Shown: positions 9,455 to 22,030, counted from the first letter of the stretch. The stretch: DNA of 64,000 nt from Theristus sp. LFF4_11 (GCA_030248135.1 JASANC010001184.1:1-64000); one strand, 5' to 3'. Numbers and translations: made by a program. The notes: generated from the sequence alone by a model not told the origin.

Positions 9455-11968
9455 ACCTTTTTTTAAGTTTACCCCTTTTCCATCCAAACCGTTACCATGT
9501 AGGGTTGTTAAACAAAAATGAATTTTTTTTTTAAAGTGATTTAAAAAAAACAAAAATGCCGATTTTTTTTTTTTAATTCGAAAAATTTTCCTCTAATATG
9601 CTCTGAAAACCTCAATTTTGGCAAAATTTTTCGAAAGTTCAACAAAAATTTTCTTTGATTATACAGTATGGCCGAATAAATAAGGCAGCCCGTCAAGGCG
9701 GGATCAGTCGCAGACTAGGAGTTGTCTTTTTCAAAAATGCCAACATAACTCCTAATCATGTGTTCAAGGGAGCACTAGGGTTAGGGGCTTTGAAAAAAAA
9801 AAAATTTTTTTATTTTTTTTTCGTTTTTTTTTTTAAATTTGGATTTTTTTTTTCAAACTTAAAAAAAAAATTTGAAAAATTTTTCTTCTACTTTGCTCTG
9901 AAAATTCGATTTATGGCATAATTTTTTGAAAGTTCAAACCAAATTTTCTTCCCAACTTCTTTGTGTGCTTAGGTACATGTCATTATTTGGTCATTTTGAC
10001 CGACGTACTCCATGTTTTTCGATTTGGATGACTTCTAGAGTCAATTTTTAGCGTTGAAATGACTTAACTGAATTGAAATATCGTTTCAGAAATCGTTTTC
10101 TTGCAACTTAGAACATGTTTTTTCAGTCGGTAGGCCATGAGATGAACATGATATCTTGTTGATTGGCGTACGTTATAGGTCTACAATGGAGTTGTGCGAT
10201 ATATTGTTAAACAATTGGAGCGGGGATGTTGGTTAATACCACATCACACGACCGTTTTTCAGATACCCGATAACATGGCCACATGTTAAAACTTGCGTGC
10301 TGAGCTAAACTAACGTGTTAAACTTGCGTCTGTCAGTTGCCCGCAACGTGATCGCGAAATCATGGTACGTGTTTTCGATACGATGATTTGAAGAGTGGGC
10401 TCTCGCCATGTGGCATATAGCATAGCTGGCTGAACCTGAAAGTAAGTGTCTTGGGGGGGGCGACCGGGTCGACAGGGGTTGCCGACTTAGCTACAGCAAA
10501 CAGGAATTTTTGAACACAGTCAAATTTTGGTAATTTTCTAAAGAGGAACAACTAAGAACGGTTCAATATTCAAGTACACGTCGAAAATTGTCCTGTTTTA
10601 CTGTTGAAAATGCAACTTTCCCTCTATGAAATGGACATAATTTCAATAAAACACGATTTTCGCTCTTATAGTTTTCCGGATCGTTCTGAAAATAGTCTAG
10701 ATGAACTCAGCTCGACGAGACGCTTCGAACAAACCTAACTTGTAAAAAAAAAATTTTTTTTTAATTTAAAAAAAAAAATCCGGATTTTTTTTTCCCCTAA
10801 CCCTAAGCAAGACTGAACATAATAACACGAAGAATCCGTTCGTCTAAAAAAACACGTCAAACTTGGCACACATGTTGGTTTCTGAACGTCTATTTTCGTT
10901 CATTCAAATTTCGCGCGCTCCTTGCACCCTGAAAAAAGCTGCCATGTTTACTCGGTCATTCCGTACCTCGTAAAACCTTTAGCAGTCGATTTTGGGCCGT
11001 TTTACCGACTGATTTTAGGCTACGACAACATCTGCGATGAAGTTTTTGAGCGTCCCAAAGCTTGGCCAACCATTTCCGATGCAGATAAAGTGACGATTCG
11101 CCTCGCAGAGCGTCCGATTGTGCTCGCTGCTCCGTTTGCAAGCGCTACGTTGTCTGGTTGCTTGCTGCTTCGTGTCGTGTCGTCGCAACACCATCAGAAG
11201 AATTGATCGAATTTCAAGGCGGTATGTTTGTCTTCACTTTAGCATTAGTTTAGCTGGGGACAATTAGTGACGTTTTGGAGGTCAAAACACAAGAAGAGGC
11301 ATGGTGACGGTTTGGAAAAGGGGTAATTGAGGTCACCAAAACAAAATCTGCAAAGTTCCGTCATATGGGAGTCATTCGGGAGGCGCTTGCATATCATATG
11401 TGGTTCTTCGGACTCCCTGATTGATTTAGCACAACTTTGATTTTTGATTTTTTTTTAATTAAAAAAAATGACGATTTTTGTTTTTTTTAACAACCCTATT
11501 ACCATGCCTCTTCCTCTTGTGTTTTGTTTGACCCCCAAAAACATCACTGATTGTCCCCAGCTAAAATGAAAACAACCGGCTTGAATACTCCATCAATTCA
11601 ATTTTGCTGATGTCGCGTCGCGCGACGACACGACACGACACTAAACAGCAACCAGACAACGTAGCGCTTGCAAACGGAGCAGCTCGGTCGGAGGCTCAGA
11701 ATTCAGATTGCGAGGCGAATTGTCACCTTATCTGCATCGGAAATCGTAAGCCAAGCTTTGGGGCGCTCAAAAACTTAATCGCAGAAGTTGTTGAAGCCTA
11801 AAATCAGTCGGTAAAACGGTCCAAAATCGACTGCTGACGGTTTTGCGAGGTAATATGAAAGAAAATTTTTGTTGAACCTGTTAGAGAAAAATTTTCGAAT
11901 TTTTTTTAAATTGACATTTTTGTTTTTTAATCACTTTAAAAAAATCGATTTTTGTTTAACAACCCCAT
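9455..11968. mobile_element. Four-level nest of short DNA transposons
   Basis: Outermost is a decayed family A element: its left remnant is about 9455-9499 and its right part 11507-11968, ending in AACAACCC. Inserted into it is a second family A copy, 9500-11498, with ends TAGGGTTG/CAACCCTA and TTACCATG duplicated at 9492-9499 and 11499-11506. Inside that copy, 9664-10963 is a TA-flanked mariner-like element. Inside that again, about 9777-10803 has TAGGGTTAGGGG/CCCCTAACCCTA ends. No transposase is visible. Confidence 0.8.
9664..10963. mobile_element. Mariner-like short element (CAGTATGGCCGAATAAATA), itself interrupted
   Basis: The element is flanked by TA at 9662-9663 and 10964-10965. Comparison with the uninterrupted family A copy at 17981-18715 gives the empty site directly: TTTGATTATACCTCG there equals the two flanks here joined through one TA. 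An undisrupted relative is at 58773-59048. Confidence 0.8.
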
Positions 11969-12076
11969 GTCGCTGTGGGCCGTGTTTTGGTGGTTCGTTT
12001 ATGGTGTTTCAATGAATAGTGTGCAATCGAAATGTGAAATTTGTTAAAAACGCATTTCCGTTTTTCAAGTTTGAAA

Positions 12077-12849
12077 ATGGATGCCCCTTCGTGGATGTTC
12101 ACGAAGGCGCTGTCGCACCGACAGAAAGTGCTGCGTCTTTTCAAACGCTGCGTACGCGAAGTCGACAATTTGTACAACGAGGAACCGTGCGTTTTTGTAT
12201 CTGCATAAAATTTCCGTTTCTTTTTCTTCGTTTTTTGCACGTATTTGTGTTGTTTCAGGCTGGAGAGTCGATTTCATAAAGTCGTCATTCGTTCGCGATT
12301 CGATGAAAACAAAAATGTGAAAGACACTCGCAAAGCGACAAAATTGCTTGCGGAGGGCATGTACGAACTGTGGACAAAGAAACACCCGCAGCAGTACAAT
12401 TGTGTGTTCTTAGGCTTAGTTTCAAGTTTCAATGAAGTTTTGTTCCAAAAATGAAGTTAATTTTGTTGAACAGACCCGTACAACGTCTACGGTATTGCGT
12501 ACGGGCGCAATCCTGAGAGATCGGACAGGGTAAGTTTTCAAACTCACACGAAGTGTGAGGAAACCGTAATGAAATATGTTGAATGTCATTGTGAACGAAT
12601 AGGTCCATAGAATAGACTTAATAAGTCAACGAACCAAAAAACGTCGTTTGTCAGACCCTCGACGATTGGACATTGGTTGAAATGGAACAGTACCCGTATT
12701 ACTTCAACCGACGAATGCAGCGCAAAAGGGAACTGCTGAAACACTGGGTGAAACTGGAGGAGTCTTGGGATGACCGTCTGGACGCGCTCCAGAAAGTGCC
12801 ACCGCCTGAAACAGCAAAACTCGAAACCGAACAAGTGAAAAAGTCTTAG
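12077..12849 (+). CDS. NDUFB9: NADH dehydrogenase [ubiquinone] 1 beta subcomplex subunit 9 (LYR-motif protein)
   Basis: Accessory subunit of the membrane arm of mitochondrial complex I; LYR-family proteins bind mitochondrial acyl carrier protein. Four exons: 12077-12186, 12259-12401, 12474-12529, 12655-12849; all phases close to give 167 residues (human about 179). The N-terminal SHRQKVLRLFKRCVRE matches the LYR-motif helix, with LF in place of LY. The middle part has RKATKLLAEGMYELW and KKHPQQY, and the C-terminal part LDDWTLVEMEQYPYYFNRR, the family's LDDW...YPDYF block. Introns are 72-125 bp with consensus sites. The nearest neighbour, RPS6, is convergent. Recognition is strong. Confidence 0.95.
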
Positions 12850-13614
12850 ATTTTAGATTTCCAGTCATTTGTTTGTTGTGCAAATCTTAGCGGAGCGGTC
12901 AATGTTTTGTGTACATTATTAATTAGTCGTATAATTGAATTGAAATATTGCAAAGTTTTTATTGGCTCAACTCGTTTAAAAATCTCTGCCCTATCTATGT
13001 GCAGCAACAGCTGTTAGTTCACCAAGAATCACGGGACTTTTTTCATTTTTGTACCGCGACTCGATGCGCGCATAGCTAGGTAATTTTCATGCGTTGTGCG
13101 GGAATTCAAAATCGGTAAAGTGATCTGAGTCCTCTAAATAGGACCGGGTCGCTTAGTCTGTTTTGAATTGCCACATAAAGATTGAAACTAGTTCCTATTG
13201 GACGTCTGCAAACGCATTAAGTCGCAGAAGCCAAAAAAATTGATAATACGTGATATTGCCTGGTGTAGAACCGGAATAGTGAGTTACGGAATAAAGCACG
13301 TTGGATTAAACTGAATTAGATTGCGTCGAGGTTATCAAGCTTGACACCGTATTGTAACAAACAAGCACGACACACACACTGGTGAAAGTTTTCCAACTCA
13401 AGCTACAAACCCGAAACGTTTCAACCAATTTTATTTTCGCTTTCAGAACAATAATGATCAGCGGTTAACAACAACATTCCATAACTCTGCAACAATATCG
13501 GTCTGCGAGCCCAAACAGAAAACGATTGAAAAAATGCGCCAAAACAACAATCAGAGCCGCAGCTCCTCAAGAGCGCTTTTCATTTCCTATCCTACTGTCT
13601 GATTGAGTGTTCGT
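12850..13614. repeat. Intergenic stretch with dispersed repeat at about 13061-13220
   Basis: This gap separates the convergent 3' ends of NDUFB9 and RPS6. About 13061-13220 (GGGAATTCAAAATCGG...GAATTGCCACATAAA...GACGTCTGCAAAC) is repeated inverted at 53626-53780, inside a zinc-finger-gene intron, and more weakly near 900-1030. The repeat has imperfect internal inverted symmetry. No gene is seen. Confidence 0.55.
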
Positions 13615-16600
13615 CTATTTTTTTGACATGGACACCTTCGGCGATGTCTCTGACTTCGAACGCGACGAACGACGACGAGCCGCTTTTTCCTGCGCTTTCT
13701 CCTGAAAAAGCTAACGTTGGTTGATGTTGAAACACGAGCATCGAGCAGCATGTTTCAAAGGGCATGTTTCTGATCATGAATTAACCAGCCGTATTCAAAT
13801 GAGTTGACGTTTGCTGGACGTGTTGCTTCGCTTGGCGCTTAGTTGGATTGGTATGCGAGATTATGAAATAAATCAGTGAACATGCCAAGTTCAAGATCAC
13901 ATGAATACAAGTAGCAACATACGTGCGCCAACTGCTGCATCATTTTGTGATATGCCGCCTGTTCCTCACGACGCTTCACAGCACGACGCCGTTTCAGTGC
14001 AAGACGATGTCGCTTGTGCTGCAACACTTTCGGTGTGATCAACCGTTGAATCTTCGGCGCCTTTGTGCGAACCTTTTTACCTGCAAGATTTTTGCGTCGA
14101 CCGACAAAATCGTCATTGCAGTTGCCAATCAATAATTATGATGATGTTAGCACGCTGCACTACTATGCATTACGATTACGGCCGTTCAGATATGTTTATT
14201 TTCTGAATTTGTTTGCATCTTGGACAGCAACTAAATTTCGTCACTTAAGCGCCATTCATGGAGGTTGAAGCGCGCTGAAGCGCGCTGACGCGCTTCACTT
14301 TGCTACACATTCACGAAGCAAAAAAACAGCGCGCTTCAGCGTGCGTCAGCGCGCTTCAGTTTTGGAGCACATGCGCATTCACGGACGCGCGCGCTGAAGC
14401 GCGCTGAAGCGCGCTGACCAGCTTCATCGTGAATGAAGAAATGAAGCTGCGTCAGCCGCTGCGGCATTTGATGTCCGGACATCAAATTTGTGTGTGCAAA
14501 ATCGCTGATTGTTGCTGTCAGTGACAATCTTTCACAAATGTTGCAAGACTTTTTTGTTAAATCATTTAGTACTTTTCTGACAGATTCTGAACAGTATTGT
14601 ATAGCGTAATTAGTCTCAAAATAAGTGTGACAGTGAGAATACGAATACTCAACAAAGCATAAAAGTAGTGCAAGAAATTTATGTGAAATTTATGTGAACT
14701 GTACCCGTGCGACGGTGTGGGGTACTGATTTGCGCAGCCCTTAAAACCGGTGTGCAGCCCGCAAGAACAAGCTTTGCTTCATTGCAAAAAAAGTTTCCTC
14801 AACGGCAGCACATGATTAGTGAATGTTGCACAAATCAAAAGATCAAAACATTCACTGAAACGGCGAAAACAACGAATCGAAGCGGTATATAGTGTGTACT
14901 AAACAGCACGTACGGAGACAACACAGACAACAGCACAAAACGATAAAACTGAATGACGTTTAATGAACAAACACCTAGAGAGGTTCCCACCTGTCAACTA
15001 CTATAGTGCAGTGGTAACGTGTTGTGCCTGTCAGCACAGAGGCCAAAGTTCGAAACCCGTCTGAGCCCAGTTGTTTTTATCGTTTTTATCTGTTGGTTTC
15101 TTTCACAAACGCAGCACAATAAAACTTACTGTATTCCTCAATTAATTTAATTTTACCACAATTAAATTCATTCCCTTTTTGGTCTGCATCTATCACAATT
15201 GAAAGCGCAGAAATTATGCAAATACGTTTCATTTTTCAGACAAGCCGCTGCGGCATTTGGGGTCCGGACATCAAAAGCCGCAGCGGCTGACGCAGCTTCA
15301 TTTCTTCATTCATGATGAAGCTGGTCAGCGCGCTTCAGCGCGCGCGTTCGTGAATGGACAAAAAACCTAAAAAGCCGCAGCGGCTGACGCAGCTTCATTT
15401 CTTCATTCATGATGAAGCTGGTCAGCGCGCGTCAGCGCGCTTCAGCGCGCGCTTGCATGAATGGGCCTTTAGTACACAACACTCACCTTCAATGAATTGA
15501 TTAAAAATGCAATTTTTCTCATCTTTCACACATAGCCGTATCGTATGGTTTCAGTTTGTATGTTTTGGCCTGATCTGATTTCGACCAACCGCAACCGACC
15601 TTCCTTCTCAGGCAGTTTTCGTTTCAGCACATACTGTCGCACGTCGTCGCTCTTCGTGAGATTGAACAGCTTGCGGATCTTGCTTGCGCGCTTTGGGCCA
15701 AGGCGGCGTGGCTGCTGCGCGTCCGTCAGACCGGCGATTTCGCTTTCACCTGCAAACAAAAATACACAAAACGAGGTGCATTGGCACGCAATGTTCATTT
15801 TTGACTCTGGCCAGCTTACTGGAACCAGGGCTTTTTTGACCCCTTACTCGACGGCAGTCTGTACGCTTTTCTGGGTTAGCCTAGCCCTAGCTAAAAACAT
15901 CGCCTAAAATCACCACAAGTTCAATTAATGTTTTTAAGTAGAGCAAAGTTAAATTTGAGTTTGACACAGTTTATTATTTTACTTTTCCAAAATCCAATTG
16001 TGCGATATCATTGTCCAATAGTTTTCAACTGCCAAAATTTCCAAAAAAGGTCAGAAACCGGTTTTATTTCGCATGCCAACCCTCACCTTTTCTTACGACA
16101 ACCAAGCTGAGCACGGCCAAGTTCGAGTCGACGATGCAACCACGGACCGACTTTCGTTTGCGCTCGCCGGTGCGCCGCGGGCGGAAGCAGGAATGGCCCT
16201 TGGAGAGCAGCAGGCGCACGCGACCGTTCGTCAAGACACCTTGCTTCATCGGGAAGCCCTGTTTGTCGTTGCCGCCGCCGATGCGAAACACGTAACCCTA
16301 AAAATTACGCGTGCCCATTGGTTATCATCAGACACCAACGCACAATGATCGAATTTTCGAGCTCGCAACATAGTAAGCAAGCGCCACAGTGAATTTGTCA
16401 ATTTTGTTGTTCCAAAATTCAGAGCGACCGAGATATAAACCCAAAATGGAACAAACACGAACACCCAAATGCAAGAAAGCGTCAACGGTCAACGTCAACT
16501 TCACAAATTACCTTCCATTCTTCGCCCAGTGAACTGCCGTCAACCTCCTGTGCCATTCGTTTCTCGTAAAACGGTCGTAACTTTTTCTCATCATCAATTT

Positions 16601-16772
16601 CAATCGTCTTTTGACAGCCAGTCACTGGATACGCAATGTTCAGCTGCAAAACACAAAACAACACTTGCTTGGCCAAAACTGCGAACCTGAATAATCTTCT
16701 TTCCTCTGGTCAACAAAACAATCATTGGTGATTAAAAGTAATTTTGTGTATGCATCACCACCGCACCTTCAT
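13615..16772 (-). CDS. RPS6: 40S ribosomal protein S6
   Basis: Component of the small ribosomal subunit and the classic S6-kinase substrate. Exons: 16772-16767 (ATG AAG only), 16643-16512, 16297-16087, 15749-15600, 14080-13923, 13701-13615; total 247 residues (human 249). Diagnostic blocks include [71 protein letters not shown] and [20 protein letters not shown]. The Arg/Ser-rich end, KAARRRSRSKSET, is the region phosphorylated in other species. The first coding exon holds two codons, as in many S6 genes. The 1.5-kb fourth intron carries a fold-back element. A probable AATAAA lies near 13430 on the minus strand. Confidence 0.97.
14253..15465. mobile_element. Fold-back/MITE-like element in RPS6 intron 4
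   Basis: The ends are inverted copies: CCATTCATG followed by GCGCGCTGAAGCGCGCTGACG at the left, and the reverse complement ending CATGAATGG at about 15465. Further inner inverted copies (GCTGACGCAGCTTCATTTCT, GATGAAGCTGGTCAGCGCGC) lie near 14410-14470 and 15270-15430. The CGCGCTGAAG/CGCGCTGACG words are short tandem repeats. There is no transposase. A possible target duplication (TTA-like) is not clear. Confidence 0.65.
14990..15075 (+). ncRNA. tRNA-derived SINE-like segment
   Basis: Contains an A-box-like TAGTGCAGTGGTAAC and a B-box-like AGTTCGAAACC about 45 bases apart, with CCTGTCA resembling the anticodon loop of tRNA-Asp(GTC), then T-rich stretches that could stop Pol III. The acceptor stem does not pair, so this is not a functional tRNA gene. 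It sits in the centre of the fold-back element in the RPS6 intron. Confidence 0.4.
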
Positions 16773-16979
16773 GTTGTAGCTCGAATGGGTGGACCGATTG
16801 AGAAGATGATTGTCGTTCGATCTTCGATGCCTTTGGCTATCGTGTCAATGCAACGCACCCAATACAACGATCAGCGATGAACTAGAAATAGGCGACGGCC
16901 GACGACGATGATACGAATCAACTGAAAAATTTTTGGATAGTGCGAGCAAGCCCAGCACCATAATTTTTCCAGAGCTGGG

Positions 16980-17970
16980 TTCATAGTTGTTCCAGAGCCG
17001 AGGGGTTGGGGGGGGGGGGGCGATACCGATATAGATAGCTGGAGCAAATTTTTCAGATAGATAGATAGCTGGAAAATTTTGGGGGGGCCGCGGGGGGGGG
17101 GGGGGGCATGTGTCTTTTGGGGGGCCGGTCAAAATTTTGAAATTTGATAGATAGATAGCTAAAAAGCTAAAAAGCTATAAAAACAGCAAAATAATGCTAC
17201 AAATACACTAAAAATCAAGTATAAACGCGTATTTTAGCTAAAATTAGCGAAATTTTCAAGAATTTTGAGCAAAAAAGGTCAATTTTGGTCAAAAATTGAC
17301 TCATTTTATGTCTTCGAAGACAAAAATTCAGATAGCTAGCTGGCTGAGAATTTTTTTTAGATAGATAATAGCTGAGCCAAAAAAACCTGTCTGATTTTCG
17401 AAACAGTACCGTGGGCCCAAAACAATTTTCGAAGGGGGGGTATGGTCAGTACCGTGGGCCCAAACAAATTTTCGAAGGGGGGGGGGGTATGGTCATAGTT
17501 GTTCCAGAGCCGAGGGGTTGGGGGGGCCGATATAGATAGCTGGAGCAAATTTTCTAGATAGATAGATAGCTGGAAAAGTTTGGGGGGGGGGCCGCGGGGG
17601 GGGGGCATGTGACTTTGGGGGGGCCGGTCAAAATTTTGAAATTTGATAGATAGATAGCTAAAACGCTAAAAAGCTATAAAAACAGCAAAATAATGCTAAA
17701 AATACACTAAAAATCAAGTATAAACGCGTATATTTTACCTAAAATTAGCGAAATTTTCAAGAATTACGAGCAAAAATGGTCAATTTTGGTCAAAAATTGA
17801 CTCATTTTATGTCTTCGAAGACAAAAATTTTCAGATAGATAGCTGGCTGAGAAATTTTTTTAGATAGATAATAGCTGAGCCGAAAAACCCTGTTTGCTAG
17901 AGGCGCGATAGATCCGAAACTTCTGTGGGGGGGGGGCCGGCCCCCCCAGGCCCCCCCCTAGAACAACTAT
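16980..17970. repeat. Pair of GATA-rich repeats with TAGTTGTTC termini
   Basis: Two near-identical blocks (about 16985-17400 and 17490-17900) each contain AGCCGAGGGGTTGGGGGG, AGATAGATAGATAGC microsatellites and GTCAAAAATTGACTCATTTT. The second block ends in GAACAACTA, the inverse of its start TAGTTGTTC, so it may be a transposon with a TATGG(G)TCA duplication. Partial family C ends (CAGTACCGTGGGCCC) lie between the blocks. Confidence 0.55.
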
Positions 17971-17980
17971 GGGTCAGTAC

Positions 17981-18715
17981 TAGGGTTGTTAAAAAAAACA
18001 AAAATCGTCATTTTTGTTTTTTTTTTAAAAAAAAAAATTTTTTTTTTAAAAAAAAAAATTTCAAAAATCAAAGTTGTGCTAAATCAATCAGGGAGTCCGA
18101 AGAACCACATATGATATGCAAGCGCCTCCCGAATGACACCCGTATGGCGGAACTTTGCAGATTTTGTTTTGGTGACCTCAATTACCCCTTTTCCAAACCG
18201 TCACCATGCCTCTTCTTGTGTTTTGACCTCCAAAACGTCACTAATTGTCCCCAGCTAAGCTAATGCTAAAGTGAAGACAAACATACCGCCTTGAAATTCG
18301 ATCAATTCTTCTGATGGTGTCGCGACGACACGACACGAAGCAGCAACCAGACAACGTAGCGCTTGCAAACGGTGCAGCGAGCACAATCGGACGCTCTGCG
18401 AGGCTAATCGTCACCTTATCTGCATCGGAAATGGTAGGCTAAGCTTTGGGACGCTCAAAAACTTCATCGCAGATGTTGTCGAAGCCTAAAATCAGTCGGT
18501 AAAACGGCCCAAAATCGACTGCTGAAGGTTTTACGAGGTATAATCAAAGAAAATTTTTGTTGAACTTTCGAAAAATTGTGCCAAAATTGAGGTTTTCAGA
18601 GCATATTAGAGGAAAATTTTTCGAATTTTTTTTAAAAAAAAAATCGGCATTTTTGTTTTTTTTTAATCACTTTTTTTTTAAAAAAAAAAATTTTCATTTT
18701 TGTTTAACAACCCTA
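17981..18715. mobile_element. Non-autonomous hAT element, TAGGGTTG termini (family A), intact
   Basis: A 735-bp element starting TAGGGTTGTTAAA and ending TTTAACAACCCTA, flanked by a perfect 8-bp duplication GTCAGTAC (17973-17980 and 18716-18723). No ORF of transposase size. It has inserted at the left end of a family C element: the duplicated octamer includes that element's terminal CAGTAC. It serves as the uninterrupted reference for the nested copies at 9455-11968. Confidence 0.9.
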
Positions 18716-18717
18716 GT

Positions 18718-20024
18718 CAGTACCGTGGGCCCAAAAAAATTTTCGTGGGGGGGGGTATGGTACCGTGGGGGGGGGGGGTGCCGACCAAAAAGTGAGGGGG
18801 GGGTCCAACCTATGGTAACGTGGGACCCCCCCCAGGGGGGTCCCAGGGGGGGGGGTGCATTTTTTTAAAATTTTCTGTGGGGGGGTCCACCTAGAGATGT
18901 CAAGAAAAAAAATTTTCTATTTTTTTTTCTTTAAAAATTTTTTTTTTTTTAATTTTTTTTAAAATGAAAGTTGTTCAGAATTTTTCAGGGAGTCCGAATA
19001 TCACCATCTGAGGAGCCACCGACTTACCATATGACCCCCACTCATATGGGAGGAGGGTGAAAATTTCAGACTTGGTTTCGGCGACCCCATTTTCCCACCG
19101 ACGACATCACGTCTCGTGTTTTGCCTCTCAATTCACCTCAAATAACATGGAAACAAGTTCCACAACAAACCGGTGTGATCACGCTGACGACACGAGGCGA
19201 AACAGCAACGAGCAACCAACGAAGTTACGCTTGCAGTGGCAGACAGTGCAATTTCCACCTTTCGAGATCCTGAAAAACGATGCGTAAATGTGAGTTCTAT
19301 CTCACCTTAGCGACATCGGAATTTGTTGAACTAGCCTTTGCGACGCTCAAGTACTTCAATGCGCGAGTCGATCATCACTCACCAAGGCTGAAAACAGTCG
19401 ATAAATCAATCCAGAATACCACCTGCAGCGTTGAAGACTAAGTGACAAGGTAAAAGTCAAAGAAAATTTTTGTTGAACTTTCGAAAAATTATGCCAAAAA
19501 CGGCATTTTCAGGGCACATTAAAGAAAAAATTTCAAAAATTTTTAATAAAAAAAATAAATAAAAAATGCTCATTTTTTTTACTTTTTTTTTTAAATTAAA
19601 AAAAAATTTTTTTGACCCTTACATCTCTAGGTCCACCACCCCCCCCATGAAATTTTTTCGCTTAAATTTGAAAGGAAAAACGCTAAATTTTGCTGCAAAA
19701 TCTTTGAAATTACAATGAAGATGGTCAAGTTATCATATATTCAGCTTATATTATGGACTTTATAGACAAAAAATCATGATTTTCGAAAAAAAATTTAGGG
19801 TGTGCAGAAAATTTGGGGGGGGGGGGTCTCCGCCAGACAAAATTTCATGGGGGGTGGGGGGGGGGTGTCGGCCAAATTTTTGTGGGGGTGGGGGCCGGGG
19901 GGGTCCGTTGGGGGGGGGGTGCCCGGTTTTAGGGGGGTGGCACGGTGCCCCCCCCCCCCCCCACCCGACGGTCTCGGGTGCTTTGGGGGGGTGTACCCTT
20001 CCACCCCCCCCGCCCACGGTACTG
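18718..20024. mobile_element. Family C hAT-like element interrupted by a family B element
   Basis: CAGTACCGTGGGC at 18718 and GCCCACGGTACTG ending at 20024. The original 8-bp duplication CTATGGGT is found left of the family A insertion (about 17968-17975) and right of 20024, showing that family C was present before family A jumped into its edge. The interior is split by the family B element at 18892-19629. Confidence 0.85.
18892..19629. mobile_element. Non-autonomous hAT element, TAGAGATGT termini (family B)
   Basis: 738 bp, TAGAGATGT...ACATCTCTA, flanked by GGTCCACC at 18884-18891 and 19630-19637. A/T-rich ends surround a conserved core with CATATGACCCCCACTCATAT and GCGACCCCATTTTCCCACCG. 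A 76-codon ORF in the core recurs in the other copies but looks like shared repeat sequence, not a gene. Confidence 0.9.
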
Positions 20025-20559
20025 CTATGGGTTTGGTGCCGTGGGGGGGGGGGGTGCCGACAAAAAAGTGAGGGGGGGGGTCCAACCGATGGTAACGTGG
20101 GACCCCCAAGGGGGGTCCCATGGGGGGGGGGGGGTGCATTTTTCAAAATTTTCTGGGGGGGGGGGGGTCCACCCCCCCCCCTCCCCATGAAATTTTTTCG
20201 CTTAAATTTTAAAGGAAAAACGCTAAATTTAGCTGCAAAATCTTTGAAATTACAATGAAGATGGTCAAGTTATCATATATTCAGCTTATATTATAGACTT
20301 TATAGACAAAAAATCATGATTTTCGAGAAAAAAAATTAGGGTGTGCAGACAATTTTGGGGGGGGGGGTCTCCGCCAGACAAAATTTCATGGGGGGGGTGG
20401 GGGGGGGTGTCGGCCAAATTTTCGAGGGGGGGGGTCCGATGGGGGGGGGTGCCCGGTTTTAGGGGGGGGTGGCACGGTGCCCCCCCCACCCCCCCACCCG
20501 ACGGTCTCTGGTGCTCTGGGGGGGTGTACCCCCCCCCCCCCCCCCCGCCCACGGTACTG
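20025..20559. mobile_element. Family C copy lacking its left end
   Basis: Directly adjoins the preceding family C copy. Begins at a GTGCCGTGGGG-like internal point and runs to GCCCACGGTACTG at 20559, with the same G/C runs and A/T-rich spacer as the other copies. It is probably truncated by recombination with its neighbour. Confidence 0.7.
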
Positions 20560-20567
20560 GGTATGGT

Positions 20568-22030
20568 TAGAGATGTCAAGAAAAAAAAATTTCTATTTTT
20601 TTCTTAAAAAAAAAAATTTTTAATTTTTTTTTAAAAATGAAAGTTGTTCAGAATTTTTCAGGAGTCCGAATATCGCCATCTGAGGAGCCACCGACTTACC
20701 ATATGACCCCCACTCATATGGGAGGAGGGTGAAAATTTCAGACTTGGTTTCGGCGACCCCATTTTCCCACCGACGACATCACGTCTCGTGTTTTGCCTCT
20801 CAATTCACCTCAAATAACACGGAAACAAGTTCAACAACAAACCGGTGTGATCATGCTGACTAGAGATGTAAGGGTCAAAAAAAAAATTTTTTTTTAAAAA
20901 GTTAAAAAAATGAGCATTTTTTTTATTTTTTTTATTAAAAATTTTTGAAATTTTTTCTTTAATGTGCCCTGAAAATGCCGTTTTTGGCATAATTTTTCGA
21001 CAGTTCAACAAAAATTTTCTTTGACTTTACCTTGTCACTTAGTCTTCAACGCTGCAGGTGGTATTCTGGATTGATTTATCGACTGTTTTCAGCCTTGGTG
21101 AGTGATGATCGACTCGCGCATTGAAGTACTTGAGCGTCGCAAAGGCTAGTTCAACAAATTCCGATGTCGCTAAGGTGAGATAGAAGCAGAGAACTCACAT
21201 TTACGCATCGTTTTTCAGGATCTCGAAAGGTGGAAATTGCACTGTCTGCCACTGCAAGCGTAACTTCGTTGGTTGCTCGTTGCTGTTTCGCCTCGTGTGG
21301 TCAGCATGATCACACCGGTTTGTTGTGGAACTTGTTTCCATGTTATTTGAGGTGAATTGAGAGGCAAAACACGAGACGTGATGTCGTCGGTGGGAAAATG
21401 GGGTCGCCGAAACCAAGTCTGAAATTTTCACCCTCCTCCCATATGAGTGGGGGTCATATCGTAAGTCGGTGGCTCCTCAGATGGTGATATTCGGACTCCC
21501 TGAAAAATTCTGAACAACTTTCATTTAAAAAAAAATTAAAAAAAAAATTTTTTTTTTAAGAAAAAAAATAGAAAATTTTTTTTTCTTGACATCTCTAATG
21601 CTGACGACACGAGGCGAAACAGCAACGAGCAACCAACGAAGTTACGCTTGCAGTGGCAGACAGTGCAATTTCAACCTTTCGAGATCCTGAAAAACGATGC
21701 GTAAATGTGAGTTCTCTGCTTCTATCTCACCTTAGCGGCATCGGAATTTGTTGAACTAGCCTTTGCGACGCTCAAGTACTTCAATGCGCGAGTCGATCAT
21801 CACTCACCAAGGCTAAAAACAGTCGATAAATCAATCCAGAATACCACCTGCAGCGTTGAAGACTAAGTGACAAGGTAAAGTCAAAGAAAATTTTTGTTGA
21901 ACTTTCGAAAAATTATGCCAAAAACGGCATTTTCAGGGCACATTAAAGAAAAAAATTTAAAAATTTTTTGATAAAAAAAAATGCTCATTTTTTTTACTTT
22001 TAAAAAAAATTTAAAAAAAATTTTTTTTTG

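Noticed and set aside
15005..15072. Functional tRNA-Asp gene
   Set aside because: A and B boxes are present but the 5' and 3' acceptor strands do not pair and the anticodon loop is one base short.
19057..19287. 76-codon ORF, also at 21201-21431
   Set aside because: Identical frame in several MITE copies, no transposase motif, and the same element is broken in the third copy.
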